NCBI GenBank assembly: GCA_934513205.1
Contig: CAKSWU010000005.1
Coordinates: 62,001 to 126,000, forward strand
Direction: 5' to 3'
Source of the DNA: an uncultured Faecalibacterium sp.
Lineage (GTDB): Bacteria > Bacillota > Clostridia > Oscillospirales > Ruminococcaceae
DNA: 64,000 bases
Positions 24,796-33,695 of the stretch are shown in pieces (positions within the stretch are counted from its first letter, which is position 1; each line of letters begins with the position of its first letter). The notes below the pieces were generated by a model. The model worked only from the letters and a program-made list of their open reading frames with translations. It did no database searches and had not been told where the DNA came from. The position numbers and the translations under genes were made by a program.

Positions 24796-25938
24796 TTGCG
24801 TTTTCTGCATCTTTCCGACCTGCATCTGGGCAAGCGGGTGTGTGAGTTCTCCATGCTGGAGGACCAGAAATACATTCTGGATCAAATTTTAGCCCTGCTG
24901 GACAACACGCCTGTGGACGGCGTACTGCTGGCGGGCGACCTCTACGATAAGCCCATCCCTCCTGCCGAAGCCGTGCGGCTGCTGGACTGGTTTTTGACCC
25001 AGCTGGCAGAGCGGGGTCTGCCGGTGTTCGCCATCAGCGGCAACCATGACTCCGCCGACCGCATCGCCTTTGGTGCGGCTCTGCTGCAAAACAGCCGGGT
25101 CTATGTCAGCCCGGTGTTCACCGGCGCGCCGCAGCCCATCCCTCTCACCGATGCCTCCGGCACCACGGTAGACATTTATCTGCTGCCCTTCCTCAAGCCT
25201 GCCATGGTGCGCCACGTCTGGCCGGAGGAGCGCATCGACAGCTACGATGACGCTCTTGCCTGCGTGCTGCGCCATTGTCCCCGGGACCCTGCCCACCGCA
25301 GCATCCTGCTTTGCCACCAGTTCGTGGCGGGTGCTGCCGCCTGCGAGAGCGAAGAGATATCGGTGGGCGGTCTGGACAGCGTGAATGTGCACCTGTTCGA
25401 CGGCTTTGACTATGTGGCATTGGGCCATCTGCACAGCCCGCAGAAGGTGGGCCGTGACACCGTGCGCTACTGCGGCACACCGCTGAAATATTCCTTCTCG
25501 GAGGCAGGGCAGCAGAAAAGCGCCACCTTTGTGGAGGTGGGGGCCGACGGCGCTGCCGTCACCACCGTTCCCCTGACCCCAAGGCACGAGCTGCGGCAGC
25601 TGCGGGGCAGCTACATGGAACTGACCGACCGCCGCAGCTACGCCGACACCGCTGTGGACGACTACCTCCACATCACCCTGACCGATGAACAGGACATCCC
25701 GGACGCACTGGCACGGCTGCGGGTGATCTACCCCAACCTGATGCGGCTGGACTACGACAACCGGCGCACCCGGGAAAACCACTGCCCCGATGCCCCGGAA
25801 CGCACCGAGGCCGTCACGCCGCTGGAATACTTTGCAGCCTTTTATCAGGCGCAGAACAACCAGCCCATGACCGAGGAACAGGCGGCATACTGTCAGGCTC
25901 TGATCGAGGAGATCTGGAAGGAGGGCGAGGACGCATGA
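24796..25938 (+). CDS. sbcD: exonuclease subunit SbcD (Mre11 family)
   Basis: Nuclease subunit of SbcCD, which cleaves hairpins and blocked DNA ends. 380 residues. The calcineurin-type metal motifs are complete: FLHLSDLHLGK, LLAGDLYDKPIPP, AISGNHDSADR, LCHQFVAG and YVALGHLHSPQ. The start is TTG, with GGCGG upstream; an ATG at 24775 is in another frame. Its stop overlaps sbcC as ATGA, so the two are coupled. Confidence 0.97.
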   Translation: MRFLHLSDLHLGKRVCEFSMLEDQKYILDQILALLDNTPVDGVLLAGDLYDKPIPPAEAVRLLDWFLTQLAERGLPVFAISGNHDSADRIAFGAALLQNSRVYVSPVFTGAPQPIPLTDASGTTVDIYLLPFLKPAMVRHVWPEERIDSYDDALACVLRHCPRDPAHRSILLCHQFVAGAAACESEEISVGGLDSVNVHLFDGFDYVALGHLHSPQKVGRDTVRYCGTPLKYSFSEAGQQKSATFVEVGADGAAVTTVPLTPRHELRQLRGSYMELTDRRSYADTAVDDYLHITLTDEQDIPDALARLRVIYPNLMRLDYDNRRTRENHCPDAPERTEAVTPLEYFAAFYQAQNNQPMTEEQAAYCQALIEEIWKEGEDA

Positions 25939-28739
25939 GACCGCTGCGATTGACCCTTTCGGCTTTTGGCCCCTACGCCGGAGAAACCGTGCTGGAGCTG
26001 GAAAAGCTGGGCAGGGGCGGACTGTATCTCATCACCGGCGACACCGGTGCGGGCAAGACCACCCTCTTTGATGCCATCACCTACGCACTGTACGACCACT
26101 CCAGCGGCGGCGTGCGGGAGGGTGCCATGCTGCGCTGCAAGTACGCCGACCCCCGCACTCCCACCTTTGTGGAGCTGGAATTTGAGGTGAACGGACAGCG
26201 GTACACCGTGCGCCGCAACCCGGAATACCAGCGTCCCAAGGCCCGGGGCGAGGGCTTCACCACCGAAAAGGCGGATGCCGCTCTCACCTACACCGACGGA
26301 CGCCCGCCGGTGACGAAAGCCCGGGATGTGACTGCCGCCGTACAGGAGATCATCGGGCTGGATTACAGCCAGTTCTGCCAGATCGCCATGATCGCGCAGG
26401 GACAGTTCACCAAGCTGCTCAACGCCTCCACCGAGGATCGCATCCGTATCTTCCGCAAGCTGTTCCGCACCCAGCGCTATGCCCGGCTGCAGGACTGCCT
26501 GCAGGAGGAGCTTTCGCGCCTGAACCAGCAGCGCAGCGCATGGAACATCCAGCTGGACGGGCTGCTGTCCGCCCTGCAATACACCCCCGATGACCCGGAC
26601 GCTCCGGCACTTGCCGCCCTCAACGCCCAGACCCAGCCGGACACTGCGCTGGCCCTGCTGGACGCACTTCTGGCCCGGCAGACGGCAGCTCTGGACCAGA
26701 CCGGTACTGCCCTGCACGCTGCCGAAAGCCAGCTGGACACGGTGCAGCAGCAGCTGGGTGCCGCCGCACAGGCCCGTCAGCTGGAGCTGCAGCTGTCTGC
26801 CCGGCAGGCAGAGCTTGCCGCCGCCCTGCCCGCTCTGGACGCCGCCCGCGCCGAGGCTGCCCGCCACGCCGGGGACGCCGCACAGCTGGACGCCCTTGCC
26901 GCACAGGTGGCGCAGGCACAAACCGACCTTGCCGCCTACGATGCGTTGGACACACTCTGCCATCAGCAAGCCGATGCGCGGGATGCGGCCCGGCTGGCAG
27001 CCGCACAGGCACACAAGCGGCGCGCCCAGCTGGACCGCCTGAACGCCGCCTTGTCCGCTGCTGAAGCCGACCTTGCCGCGCTGGCGGACGCGGATACCCG
27101 GAAGCTGGCGCTGCAGAACCACACCGCCCAGCTGGCGCAGCGCGGTGAAGCACTGGCGCAGCTGGAAAACCGGCTTTCCGACTGCCAGCGGCAGGCAAAA
27201 GCCGCCCACAAAGCGCAGGACAGCTACCGCACCGCCGCTGCCGCGCAGGACGACGCCCATGCCCGGCGGGATACGCTGGAACGTGCTTTTCTGGACGCGC
27301 AGGCGGGACTTCTGGCAGAGGGTCTGACCGAGGGTGCCCCCTGCCCGGTGTGCGGCAGCACCCATCACCCAGCCCTTGCCCTGCTGCCCCGCACCGCGCC
27401 CACGCAGGCACAGGTGGACGCTGCGCGGAAGGACGCCGCTGCCGCCGACCGGAAGGCACAGACCGCCAGCGCCGCCGCCCAGAGCGCACTGGCTGCCGCC
27501 AACGAGGCAAAGCTCTCGCTGCGGCGGGACGCCGAGACCCTGCTGCCCGAGCGCTTTACCACCCCGGAGGGCGCTGTGCCGCTCACCTTTGCCCTGATGA
27601 CCACCGTGCTGGCCGAGGAGACTGCCGCCTTGCAGACCGCACAGGCAGACTGCGCCGCGCAGTCCCGGCAGGCCGATGCGGACTGCCGCCGCAAGGCACA
27701 GCTGGAAGCCGACCGGCAGGAAAAGACCCGCCAGCGCCCGGCGCTGGAACAGGCCGCCGCCGAGGCCGACCGCCGTGCTGCCGCCCAAAATGCCAGTGCC
27801 GATGCGCTGGAAAGCCAGATCGCCGAACGGCGCGCCGCCCTGCCCTGCCCCCAGCGCAAGGACGCACAGGCCGCGCTGGACCAGCTGGAAGCCGACCGCC
27901 GTGCCCTGCGCGCCGGCATGGATACGGCGCAGCATCGGCTGACACAGGCCGAGCAGAACGCCGCCAAAGCCGAAGCCGCCGTGGAAGCCCTGCGCGCCCA
28001 GCAGGCCGCCGCCCAAAAGGATCTGCCCGCTCAAAGTGCCGAGGAGCTTGCCGCACGGCAGGCCGAGCTGACCGCCGCGCGGGAGACTCTGCGCAGCCGG
28101 GAAAAGCAGCTTTCGGCGCAACTGCAGCCCAACCGCGCCGCCGCGGAAAAATACCGCGCCATGTCCGGAGAGCGTGCCGCGCTGGAACGCCGCTGGCAGT
28201 GGGTCAGCGCCCTTGCCGCCACTGCGGGAGGCACCCTGACCAGCAAGCAGAAAATCCGGCTGGAGACCTACATCCAGATGAACTATCTGGACCGCATCCT
28301 GCGCCATGCCAACACCCGGTTGATGCAGATGACCGCCGGGCAGTACGAGTTGGAGCGCATCGGTGCTGAAAATCAGCGCAGCCAGTCCGGTCTGGACCTG
28401 GGCGTCATCGACCACTACAACGGCACCCGCCGCACCGTCAAGACCCTGTCCGGCGGTGAGAGCTTCAAGGCTTCGCTGGCACTGGCGCTTGGCCTTTCGG
28501 ACGAGGTGCAGAGCGCTTCCGGCGGCATCCGTCTGGACACCCTGTTTCTGGACGAAGGCTTCGGCAGTCTGGACGAGGAGTCTCTGGAGCAGGCCATGCG
28601 GGTGCTGGCAGGTCTGACCGAAGGCAACCGCCTTGTGGGCATCATCTCCCATGTGGGCGTGCTCAAGGACCGCATCGACCGGCAGGTGGTGGTGCGCAAG
28701 GGCCGCACCGGCGGCTCCTGCGTGACGCTGGTGGTGTAA
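25935..28739 (+). CDS. sbcC: exonuclease subunit SbcC (Rad50 family)
   Basis: SMC-like ATPase partner of SbcD, 934 residues. The N-terminal Walker A is TGDTGAGKTTLFDAI. Two long, alanine- and glutamine-rich coiled coils flank the zinc hook CPVCGSTHHP in the middle. The C-terminal half has the ABC signature TLSGGESFKASLALALGLS and Walker B TLFLDEGFGSLDEE. The coiled-coil DNA is strongly GC-biased and gives long open frames on the other strand, which are not genes. Confidence 0.97.
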   Translation: MRPLRLTLSAFGPYAGETVLELEKLGRGGLYLITGDTGAGKTTLFDAITYALYDHSSGGVREGAMLRCKYADPRTPTFVELEFEVNGQRYTVRRNPEYQRPKARGEGFTTEKADAALTYTDGRPPVTKARDVTAAVQEIIGLDYSQFCQIAMIAQGQFTKLLNASTEDRIRIFRKLFRTQRYARLQDCLQEELSRLNQQRSAWNIQLDGLLSALQYTPDDPDAPALAALNAQTQPDTALALLDALLARQTAALDQTGTALHAAESQLDTVQQQLGAAAQARQLELQLSARQAELAAALPALDAARAEAARHAGDAAQLDALAAQVAQAQTDLAAYDALDTLCHQQADARDAARLAAAQAHKRRAQLDRLNAALSAAEADLAALADADTRKLALQNHTAQLAQRGEALAQLENRLSDCQRQAKAAHKAQDSYRTAAAAQDDAHARRDTLERAFLDAQAGLLAEGLTEGAPCPVCGSTHHPALALLPRTAPTQAQVDAARKDAAAADRKAQTASAAAQSALAAANEAKLSLRRDAETLLPERFTTPEGAVPLTFALMTTVLAEETAALQTAQADCAAQSRQADADCRRKAQLEADRQEKTRQRPALEQAAAEADRRAAAQNASADALESQIAERRAALPCPQRKDAQAALDQLEADRRALRAGMDTAQHRLTQAEQNAAKAEAAVEALRAQQAAAQKDLPAQSAEELAARQAELTAARETLRSREKQLSAQLQPNRAAAEKYRAMSGERAALERRWQWVSALAATAGGTLTSKQKIRLETYIQMNYLDRILRHANTRLMQMTAGQYELERIGAENQRSQSGLDLGVIDHYNGTRRTVKTLSGGESFKASLALALGLSDEVQSASGGIRLDTLFLDEGFGSLDEESLEQAMRVLAGLTEGNRLVGIISHVGVLKDRIDRQVVVRKGRTGGSCVTLVV

Positions 28740-28782
28740 AGCGCCCCGTTCCCGGGCATACTGGGAGCAGAGGTGATGTACG

Positions 28783-29178
28783 ATGGATTCTCTGACCCCC
28801 TTTGTCCGCCACGAGCTGACCGACCGCCCCGGCCCTTCCGGGGCACCGGAAGCAGGCAGCAGCTTTTGCAGCCCGCCGCTGGGCCGCATGCCGCTGCAGC
28901 CCCCGGCCCCTCCGAATGACCCCGGCACCCAGCCGCCCCCGCTGCCGCAGCCGGAAGCCACCGGCGTCCCCATGACGGATGGCACCCCCGTGGCCTGCCG
29001 GCAGAAGAACGCCCGGTATTTTCTGGCTGGAGATGTGCAGACCAGCGTCATGGCCCACTATGCAGAGGGACTGTTCGGCACCCGGCAGCACACCTTCTGC
29101 AGCCACCCCGCCCCGGACGAGGATGCTTCCGGCGTGCAGGAGCTGGTGGACTGGCGGGAAGAGTCTCCTTACGGCTGA
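28783..29178 (+). CDS. unrecognised proline-rich protein
   Basis: 131 residues, no family recognised. The first half is rich in proline (PPAPPNDPGTQPPPLPQPE), the second is more globular, with three of the four cysteines and QTSVMAHYAEGLFG. No signal peptide or membrane helix. An AGAGGTGATG-type site precedes the ATG. It lies 43 bp after sbcC and may be the last gene of that operon, but nothing in the sequence ties it to DNA repair. The open frame with normal local codon use and a fair ribosome binding site is the main support. Confidence 0.5.
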   Translation: MDSLTPFVRHELTDRPGPSGAPEAGSSFCSPPLGRMPLQPPAPPNDPGTQPPPLPQPEATGVPMTDGTPVACRQKNARYFLAGDVQTSVMAHYAEGLFGTRQHTFCSHPAPDEDASGVQELVDWREESPYG

Positions 29179-29246
29179 AACACCCTGCCCGCCGCTGCAA
29201 AAACCGCCCGGAATAAAAATTTTTCAAAAATTTTTGGCTCAACCGG

Positions 29247-29275
29247 TTGAAATCTTCGTCCGCTTCCCTTATTAT
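29247..29275 (+). promoter_or_regulatory. promoter of the YdbC-like/HD pair
   Basis: TTGAAA (29247-29252), 17 bp, TATTAT (29270-29275), 35 bp before the start at 29310. Confidence 0.75.
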
Positions 29276-29309
29276 GGTAGCAAACAAAGATAAAGGCAGG
29301 TTTTGCATC

Positions 29310-29531
29310 ATGGCAGAGATCAAATACGAAGTGGTCCAGCGCATTGCGACCCTTTCCGAGCGTCCCCGCGGCTGGGAGCGTCAGCTGAACCTCATCAGCT
29401 GGAACGACGGCGAGCCGAAATACGACATCCGCGACTGGTCCCCGGATGGTACCCGCATGGGCAAGGGCATCTCCCTGAGCCATGACGAGATGGCCATCCT
29501 GAAGGGCCTTCTGGACGAGCTGGAGCTGTAA
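29310..29531 (+). CDS. YdbC/PC4-like single-stranded DNA-binding protein
   Basis: 73-residue protein of the YdbC family, which has the fold of the eukaryotic coactivator PC4 and binds single-stranded DNA. The visible pattern IKYEVVQRIATLSERPRGWE and LNLISWNDGEPKYDIRDWSP with a C-terminal helix (SHDEMAILKGLLDELEL) matches it closely. The ATG at 29310 follows GGCAGG; an in-frame ATG at 29247 overlaps the promoter. One base separates it from the HD gene, so the two form an operon. Confidence 0.88.
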   Translation: MAEIKYEVVQRIATLSERPRGWERQLNLISWNDGEPKYDIRDWSPDGTRMGKGISLSHDEMAILKGLLDELEL

Positions 29532-29532
29532 G

Positions 29533-30114
29533 ATGGGCGACCGGGAGGAATTTCTGCAGATCTGGAAGCAGCATGTCACCCGCCCCGGCAGTGAAAAACT
29601 GTTGGACTGGCTGACCGGCAAGACCGATTTCTTCACCGCTCCGGCTTCCACCCGGTTTCACGGAGCCTGTGAGGGCGGACTGTGCATGCACAGTCTCAAC
29701 GTCTACCACGCTCTGCACGACCGCTTTTTTACCGAGGGGGACAGCGAGGAGAGCTTTGCCATCTGCGCGCTGCTGCACGACCTGTGCAAGGCCAACTACT
29801 ACAAGTCCGGCACCCGCAACGTGAAGAACGAGGCCACCGGGCAGTGGGAAAAAGTGCCCTTTTACAGCGTGGAGGACCTGTTCCCCTACGGTCACGGCGA
29901 GAAGAGCGTTTTTCTCATCGAGCGGTTTATGAAGCTGCGCGTGGAGGAAGCAGTGGCCATCCGCTGGCACATGGGCGGCTTTGACGATGCAGCCCGGGGC
30001 GGCAGCTTTGCCATCTCGGAAGCTTATGACAAGTATCCCCTTGCCATCAAGCTGCACATTGCCGACCTGGAAGCCACCTATCTGATGGAGCACCGCACCA
30101 GCGCCGTGCGGTAA
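29533..30114 (+). CDS. HD-domain metal-dependent hydrolase
   Basis: 193-residue HD-superfamily protein. Metal ligands fit H-HD-D: CEGGLCMHSLNVYHAL gives the first His, CALLHDLCKANYY the HD pair, and KLHIADLEATYL the last Asp. Members cleave phosphoesters such as nucleotides; the substrate is unknown. The start is one base after the YdbC-like stop. A strong bidirectional terminator follows. Confidence 0.88.
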   Translation: MGDREEFLQIWKQHVTRPGSEKLLDWLTGKTDFFTAPASTRFHGACEGGLCMHSLNVYHALHDRFFTEGDSEESFAICALLHDLCKANYYKSGTRNVKNEATGQWEKVPFYSVEDLFPYGHGEKSVFLIERFMKLRVEEAVAIRWHMGGFDDAARGGSFAISEAYDKYPLAIKLHIADLEATYLMEHRTSAVR

Positions 30115-30132
30115 AGGCATTTTCTTCAAAAA

Positions 30133-30175
30133 AAGCCCCCCTGCTGCATTCTTCAAGGATGCAGCAGGGGGGCTT
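30133..30175. terminator. bidirectional terminator
   Basis: AAGCCCCCCTGCTGCAT / ATGCAGCAGGGGGGCTT, a perfect 17-bp stem (30133-30149 with 30159-30175) with A-rich and T-rich flanks. It separates convergent genes. Confidence 0.93.
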
Positions 30176-30194
30176 GTGTTTTGGGTCCGGTGCT

Positions 30195-30707
30195 TTACAG
30201 ATACGCCACCGTCTCGGACAGGGGTCTGCGCAGGGAGTGGTTGGGCAGCGGCACACAGCCTTCGGCAGCGTAGCCAAGGTCCAGGATCATCAGCACTTCC
30301 TCATTTTCCGGCAGTGCCAGATCCCGCGCCAGTGCCTCTGGATCAAAGAAGTTCAGCCAGCAGCTGTCCACCCCGGCATTGGCGGCAGCCAGCATCAGGT
30401 GGGTCGCCACGATGGACGCATCCTCCACGCCGGAGTCCCGGTTGCCGCCGGGATAGGTGAACACCCGGCTGCGGTCAAACGCCACCACCAGACACACCGG
30501 TGCGCCATACCGACAGGGCGTGGCCTTGTCGATCTTTGCCAGCCCCTCCGGCGAGCGGACCACATAGATCTTCTGCTCCTGAAGGTTCTTGGCGGTGGGG
30601 GCGGCGCGGCCTGCTTCCAGGATCTCCGTCAGCTTTTCCGGCTCCACGCCGCGGTCTGAAAAATTCTTGCAGGAATAGCGCTGCCTGACCAGCTGTGTAA
30701 ATTCCAT
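30195..30707 (-). CDS. nitroreductase-family flavoprotein
   Basis: 170-residue FMN-dependent oxidoreductase of the nitroreductase family. Landmarks are RQRYSCKNFSDRGVEPEKL, the FMN-binding APTAKNLQEQKIYVV and the C-terminal ILDLGYAAEGCVPLPNHSLR. These enzymes reduce nitro groups, quinones or flavins with NAD(P)H; the natural substrate is unknown. AAAGGAG-like site before the ATG. It has its own strong promoter inside the 72-bp gap after the U32-like gene. Confidence 0.9.
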   Translation of the reverse strand: MEFTQLVRQRYSCKNFSDRGVEPEKLTEILEAGRAAPTAKNLQEQKIYVVRSPEGLAKIDKATPCRYGAPVCLVVAFDRSRVFTYPGGNRDSGVEDASIVATHLMLAAANAGVDSCWLNFFDPEALARDLALPENEEVLMILDLGYAAEGCVPLPNHSLRRPLSETVAYL

Positions 30708-30742
30708 CGCTGCATTCTCCTTTCGGGTCTTTCTTTGGTTTT

Positions 30743-30771
30743 ATTTTAATCCCATCTTCCCAGTGTGTCAA
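30743..30771 (-). promoter_or_regulatory. promoter of the nitroreductase gene
   Basis: TTGACA (30766-30771 complement), 17 bp, TAAAAT (30743-30748 complement). Confidence 0.85.
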
Positions 30772-30779
30772 TCGGTTTT

Positions 30780-31676
30780 TCAGAACAGGTCCAGCATATT
30801 GTCCAGATACAATTTCTCCCGCACCTTCAGCTGGCATTCCGGCTTTGTCAGGTAGTACAGCAGAAATTCCAGCACCAGTGCACTGCCCAGCCCTCGCCCT
30901 TCGATCTTGAAGTTGGAAAAGCCCATGGGCAGATAGCGGTTTTGGATGTCCTCGATGCCAATGAAGCCCGGGTTCTGCATCGCTTTGGAAAAGCGGTATC
31001 CCTCTGCCCCGTCCGGGGCGGCGCAGCGGTGGTCCGGACAGTCCTGCCCCAGATTCTGACGGCTGACCACCTCATAGCACTGCCTGCGCTCCGGGCAGCC
31101 GAACCAGCAGCACTCGTTGCACAGAAACTCGGTCTTGTCCTTCTGCGCTTCCGACAGCTCTGCCAGACGGTCAAACGCCCGGTTCAGGCGGAAATCCGGC
31201 ACCACATACCGAAACTCCGGTCGGTCCAGCTCCTGCCGCAGCCGGGGAAACTCGGTCAGCACCTTGGTGGTAGAGGACACCAGATACAGCTCTGGATACT
31301 GCTGCTGCAGATACTCCCGCAGCAGCTCCGAGTGGACGATGACCCCGTTTTGCACCTTTTTGCTTTGGGCAAACAGGCTGCACAGGGCATTGCATCGGGA
31401 GTCTGCAAGGTGCTCTTTGCGCAGCATGGAGTTGCTGAAGGTCAGCCGGGCAGAGATGCCGTATTCCTGCGTCAGGTCCAGCATGGCAGCAGGGTCACAG
31501 TCTCCCCACGCAATGCGCCCGCCGTTCCAGATGCAGTTTTCCGGTGCGCCGTAGAGCGAGCCGATGCGGCACCAGTCGTAAAAATACTCCCGATGCTGCC
31601 GGTACAGCGGCAGAAAGCGGCGGTACAGCTCATAAAACTCAAACAGTCCCGGCAGGTGATAGATGGCGTTTTTCAA
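30780..31676 (-). CDS. U32-peptidase-like protein with cysteine cluster
   Basis: 298 residues. The layout resembles the U32 peptidase/UbiU-UbiV group, TIM-barrel proteins that often hold an iron-sulfur cluster. Seen are ARLTFSNSMLRKEHL, LYLVSSTTKVLTEFPRL, YVVPDFRLNRAFDRLAEL, the cluster CNECCWFGCPERRQCYEV, and MGFSNFKIEGRGL near the end, the last recalling the U32 FKIEGR motif. It starts with TTG at 31676, with AGGAG 6 nt upstream, one base after the stop of the NADAR-nuclease gene, so the two are surely one operon. Family assignment is by motif only; substrate unknown. Confidence 0.6.
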   Translation of the reverse strand: MKNAIYHLPGLFEFYELYRRFLPLYRQHREYFYDWCRIGSLYGAPENCIWNGGRIAWGDCDPAAMLDLTQEYGISARLTFSNSMLRKEHLADSRCNALCSLFAQSKKVQNGVIVHSELLREYLQQQYPELYLVSSTTKVLTEFPRLRQELDRPEFRYVVPDFRLNRAFDRLAELSEAQKDKTEFLCNECCWFGCPERRQCYEVVSRQNLGQDCPDHRCAAPDGAEGYRFSKAMQNPGFIGIEDIQNRYLPMGFSNFKIEGRGLGSALVLEFLLYYLTKPECQLKVREKLYLDNMLDLF

Positions 31677-31677
31677 A

Positions 31678-33522
31678 TCATGCTCCTGTTTTTTCCTTCC
31701 CGGCGTGCAGCTGTTTTTGGATCATTTCTTCCAGCGCCTGTTCCATGGTGCCGCAGTTGGCAATGCGGTAGGGCCAGAAGTAAGCCACGCCCCGGCAGTC
31801 CTCCTCAGTCAGGTCGCTGTTCACCAACAGCAGTTGGTCCGGCGTCACCTGAAGTTTTTTGCACAGATCCGCGTATTTTCCGTAGTCGATGTTCCGGCTG
31901 GAGGACTTTGCCTCGATCCAGAAAAAGTGGCTGTTCACGGTGAACGCCACATCCAGCTCATGCGCACAGCCGCTGTCCGGTGCGTCCGAAAGGATGACGT
32001 TGGAGCACACCGACACCACCGCATCCTGCTCGGTCCGCCAGCGGTCCAGCACCTTCTGCACGCAGTGCACCACATACAGTTCCAGCCAGTGCCCGCCCAC
32101 AAAATTGCGCACCACCTCGTTGTCCGATGCCAGCGTGCAGACGATGCGTCCAATGCCCACGTTCAGCTCTGCAAACAGACCCATGTGGTCCCAGCGCTGG
32201 GCAAGGTCCACCACTCGCTCCCGGGACTCCTGCGAGACATCCTTGGGCATCCGGAACACAAACGAATCCCGGTATTGCAGATGGCTGCGGATGAATTGCA
32301 GAAACGCCGCCGCCACCGGGTCGCGCAGCGCCTCACCGGTGTCCCACGCCAGCTTCTGCACCGCCAGCGGCGGCAGGTCCTGTTCCGGCACACTGCGGGC
32401 AATGGTGTAGCCGCAGCCGGTCAGGTAGGTCTCTGCCGTCAGGGGCGCAGGCTCCTCCGGCGGCTCCGGGGCGGTGGCGCCGCCGCAGGGCTGGTAGCCC
32501 AGCTTCCAGCCGTGGAGGAACGATGGGCAGCGGGTCAGCTGCCCCACCGTGGCAAAGCCGGTCTCCGGGTTTGTCAGCGGGAATACCAGCTTGTTTTTTT
32601 CCGGATTCAGCGCCGCTGTGCCCTGCTCCAGCGCGTTCTGATAGCTGTCCAGCAAAAGGGTGCGCCCAGCCTTCACGATGCCCGCCGCGTTGTCTGCGGT
32701 GCAGCCTGCATTTTTTGCCAGCGAGATCAGCAGGTTCTTCACCTTGGGTGCAAAGCTGATCTCCTTCATCTGGTCCAGCGTGGGCGGCTCCGGGTTCTGC
32801 GGCGGCTCCGGCGGTTTTTCCGCAGCCGGTTCCGGGGCTGCTGCCGGTTCCGGAGCGATTTCCGGCTCCGGAGCGGGCAGCGGGGCGGTACAGGTGCGGG
32901 CAGCAAAGGCATCGTAGGAGGCAAGACAGTCCAGCTGTCCGGCGGCGGCAAGACCCGTGTACACCGCGGCTGCCCGGGCAGGGCTGTTCCGGTCCTTCTG
33001 GGTGCTGCCCAGTTCCAGATCGGTAAAGGCGCGGTATTTCAGGATCTCACCGGCGCGCTCCGGTGCCTGCTGCAGTGCACAGCCGTAGAGCCAGTTGAAG
33101 AAGGCGTAGGGATGCGGCTCTGCCGGGTATTCTGCGCCTTCCAGCCGGTAGGCGATGCACCGCCCGCTCTGCTGCAGTCGTGCATCCTTCCGCACCTTCT
33201 GCGGAGAGCTCTCCAGAAGGTCCGGGTAAGGCCCGCCGTTTTCAAACACTCTGGATGCCTCGTAGACGATGCCCACCGGCAGCTGCCGGTCTGCCGATGC
33301 AAGGCGGAACGGCAGCTTCATGGCCGCCGCTTCCACGCCCTGCGGCTGAGCAGAAGCCAGACTGACCTCCAGTGCCGGAATGTCCGGGTACACATCGTGG
33401 AACGCGTCCTGCACCGCCTGAATGTTCTGCTGCTTTGAGCCGTTGGCCCATGGGAATGTCACCGGGATCTCCTTGACATACGGATACTCCGGCAGGGATA
33501 GATAGACTTTTCGTATTGCCAT
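31678..33522 (-). CDS. NADAR-like domain fused to a Card1/DUF1887-like PD-(D/E)XK nuclease
   Basis: 614 residues. Residues 1-209 match the NADAR type found beside DarT1 toxins, which removes ADP-ribose from guanine in DNA: RVFENGGPYPDLLESSP, KVRKDARLQQSG, PHPYAFFNWLYGCAL, AFTDLE and NSPARAAAVY. The usual VE.AFQ.SK before VFE reads VGIVYEASR, so activity may be altered. A Pro/Glu/Ala linker (211-248) leads to an unassigned helical region (249-345), a second linker and another unassigned part. Residues 474-600 look like the nuclease of DUF1887 (Card1/Can2): GGHWLELY (E481), HELDV (D524), WIEAKSS (E537, K539). The CARF domain of Card1 is absent. ATG at 33522 with GGAG 6 nt upstream; earlier frame to 33780 is untranslated leader. 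Domain calls rest on motifs I recognised. Confidence 0.65.
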   Translation of the reverse strand: MAIRKVYLSLPEYPYVKEIPVTFPWANGSKQQNIQAVQDAFHDVYPDIPALEVSLASAQPQGVEAAAMKLPFRLASADRQLPVGIVYEASRVFENGGPYPDLLESSPQKVRKDARLQQSGRCIAYRLEGAEYPAEPHPYAFFNWLYGCALQQAPERAGEILKYRAFTDLELGSTQKDRNSPARAAAVYTGLAAAGQLDCLASYDAFAARTCTAPLPAPEPEIAPEPAAAPEPAAEKPPEPPQNPEPPTLDQMKEISFAPKVKNLLISLAKNAGCTADNAAGIVKAGRTLLLDSYQNALEQGTAALNPEKNKLVFPLTNPETGFATVGQLTRCPSFLHGWKLGYQPCGGATAPEPPEEPAPLTAETYLTGCGYTIARSVPEQDLPPLAVQKLAWDTGEALRDPVAAAFLQFIRSHLQYRDSFVFRMPKDVSQESRERVVDLAQRWDHMGLFAELNVGIGRIVCTLASDNEVVRNFVGGHWLELYVVHCVQKVLDRWRTEQDAVVSVCSNVILSDAPDSGCAHELDVAFTVNSHFFWIEAKSSSRNIDYGKYADLCKKLQVTPDQLLLVNSDLTEEDCRGVAYFWPYRIANCGTMEQALEEMIQKQLHAGKEKTGA

Positions 33523-33695
33523 AAACTGCTCCGTTCCTGCTTCCGGGGCAAAGACTGGACACACCCCGGCAGCTGCTTCTTTCCGTTTCCTCTCCGGCTT
33601 TATTTTACCACGCTTTTTCGCCGCAGAAAAGAGACCGGCGTCAAAAAGTGCCCTTGCGTTCCGGATAAGAACCGGAAAAGGAAGGTGTTTTTTTC

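Noticed and set aside
25893..29051. 1052-codon open frame opposite sbcC
   Set aside because: Product of the GC-biased Ala/Gln-rich coiled-coil codons of sbcC; composition is low-complexity Gly/Gln/Leu with no domain.
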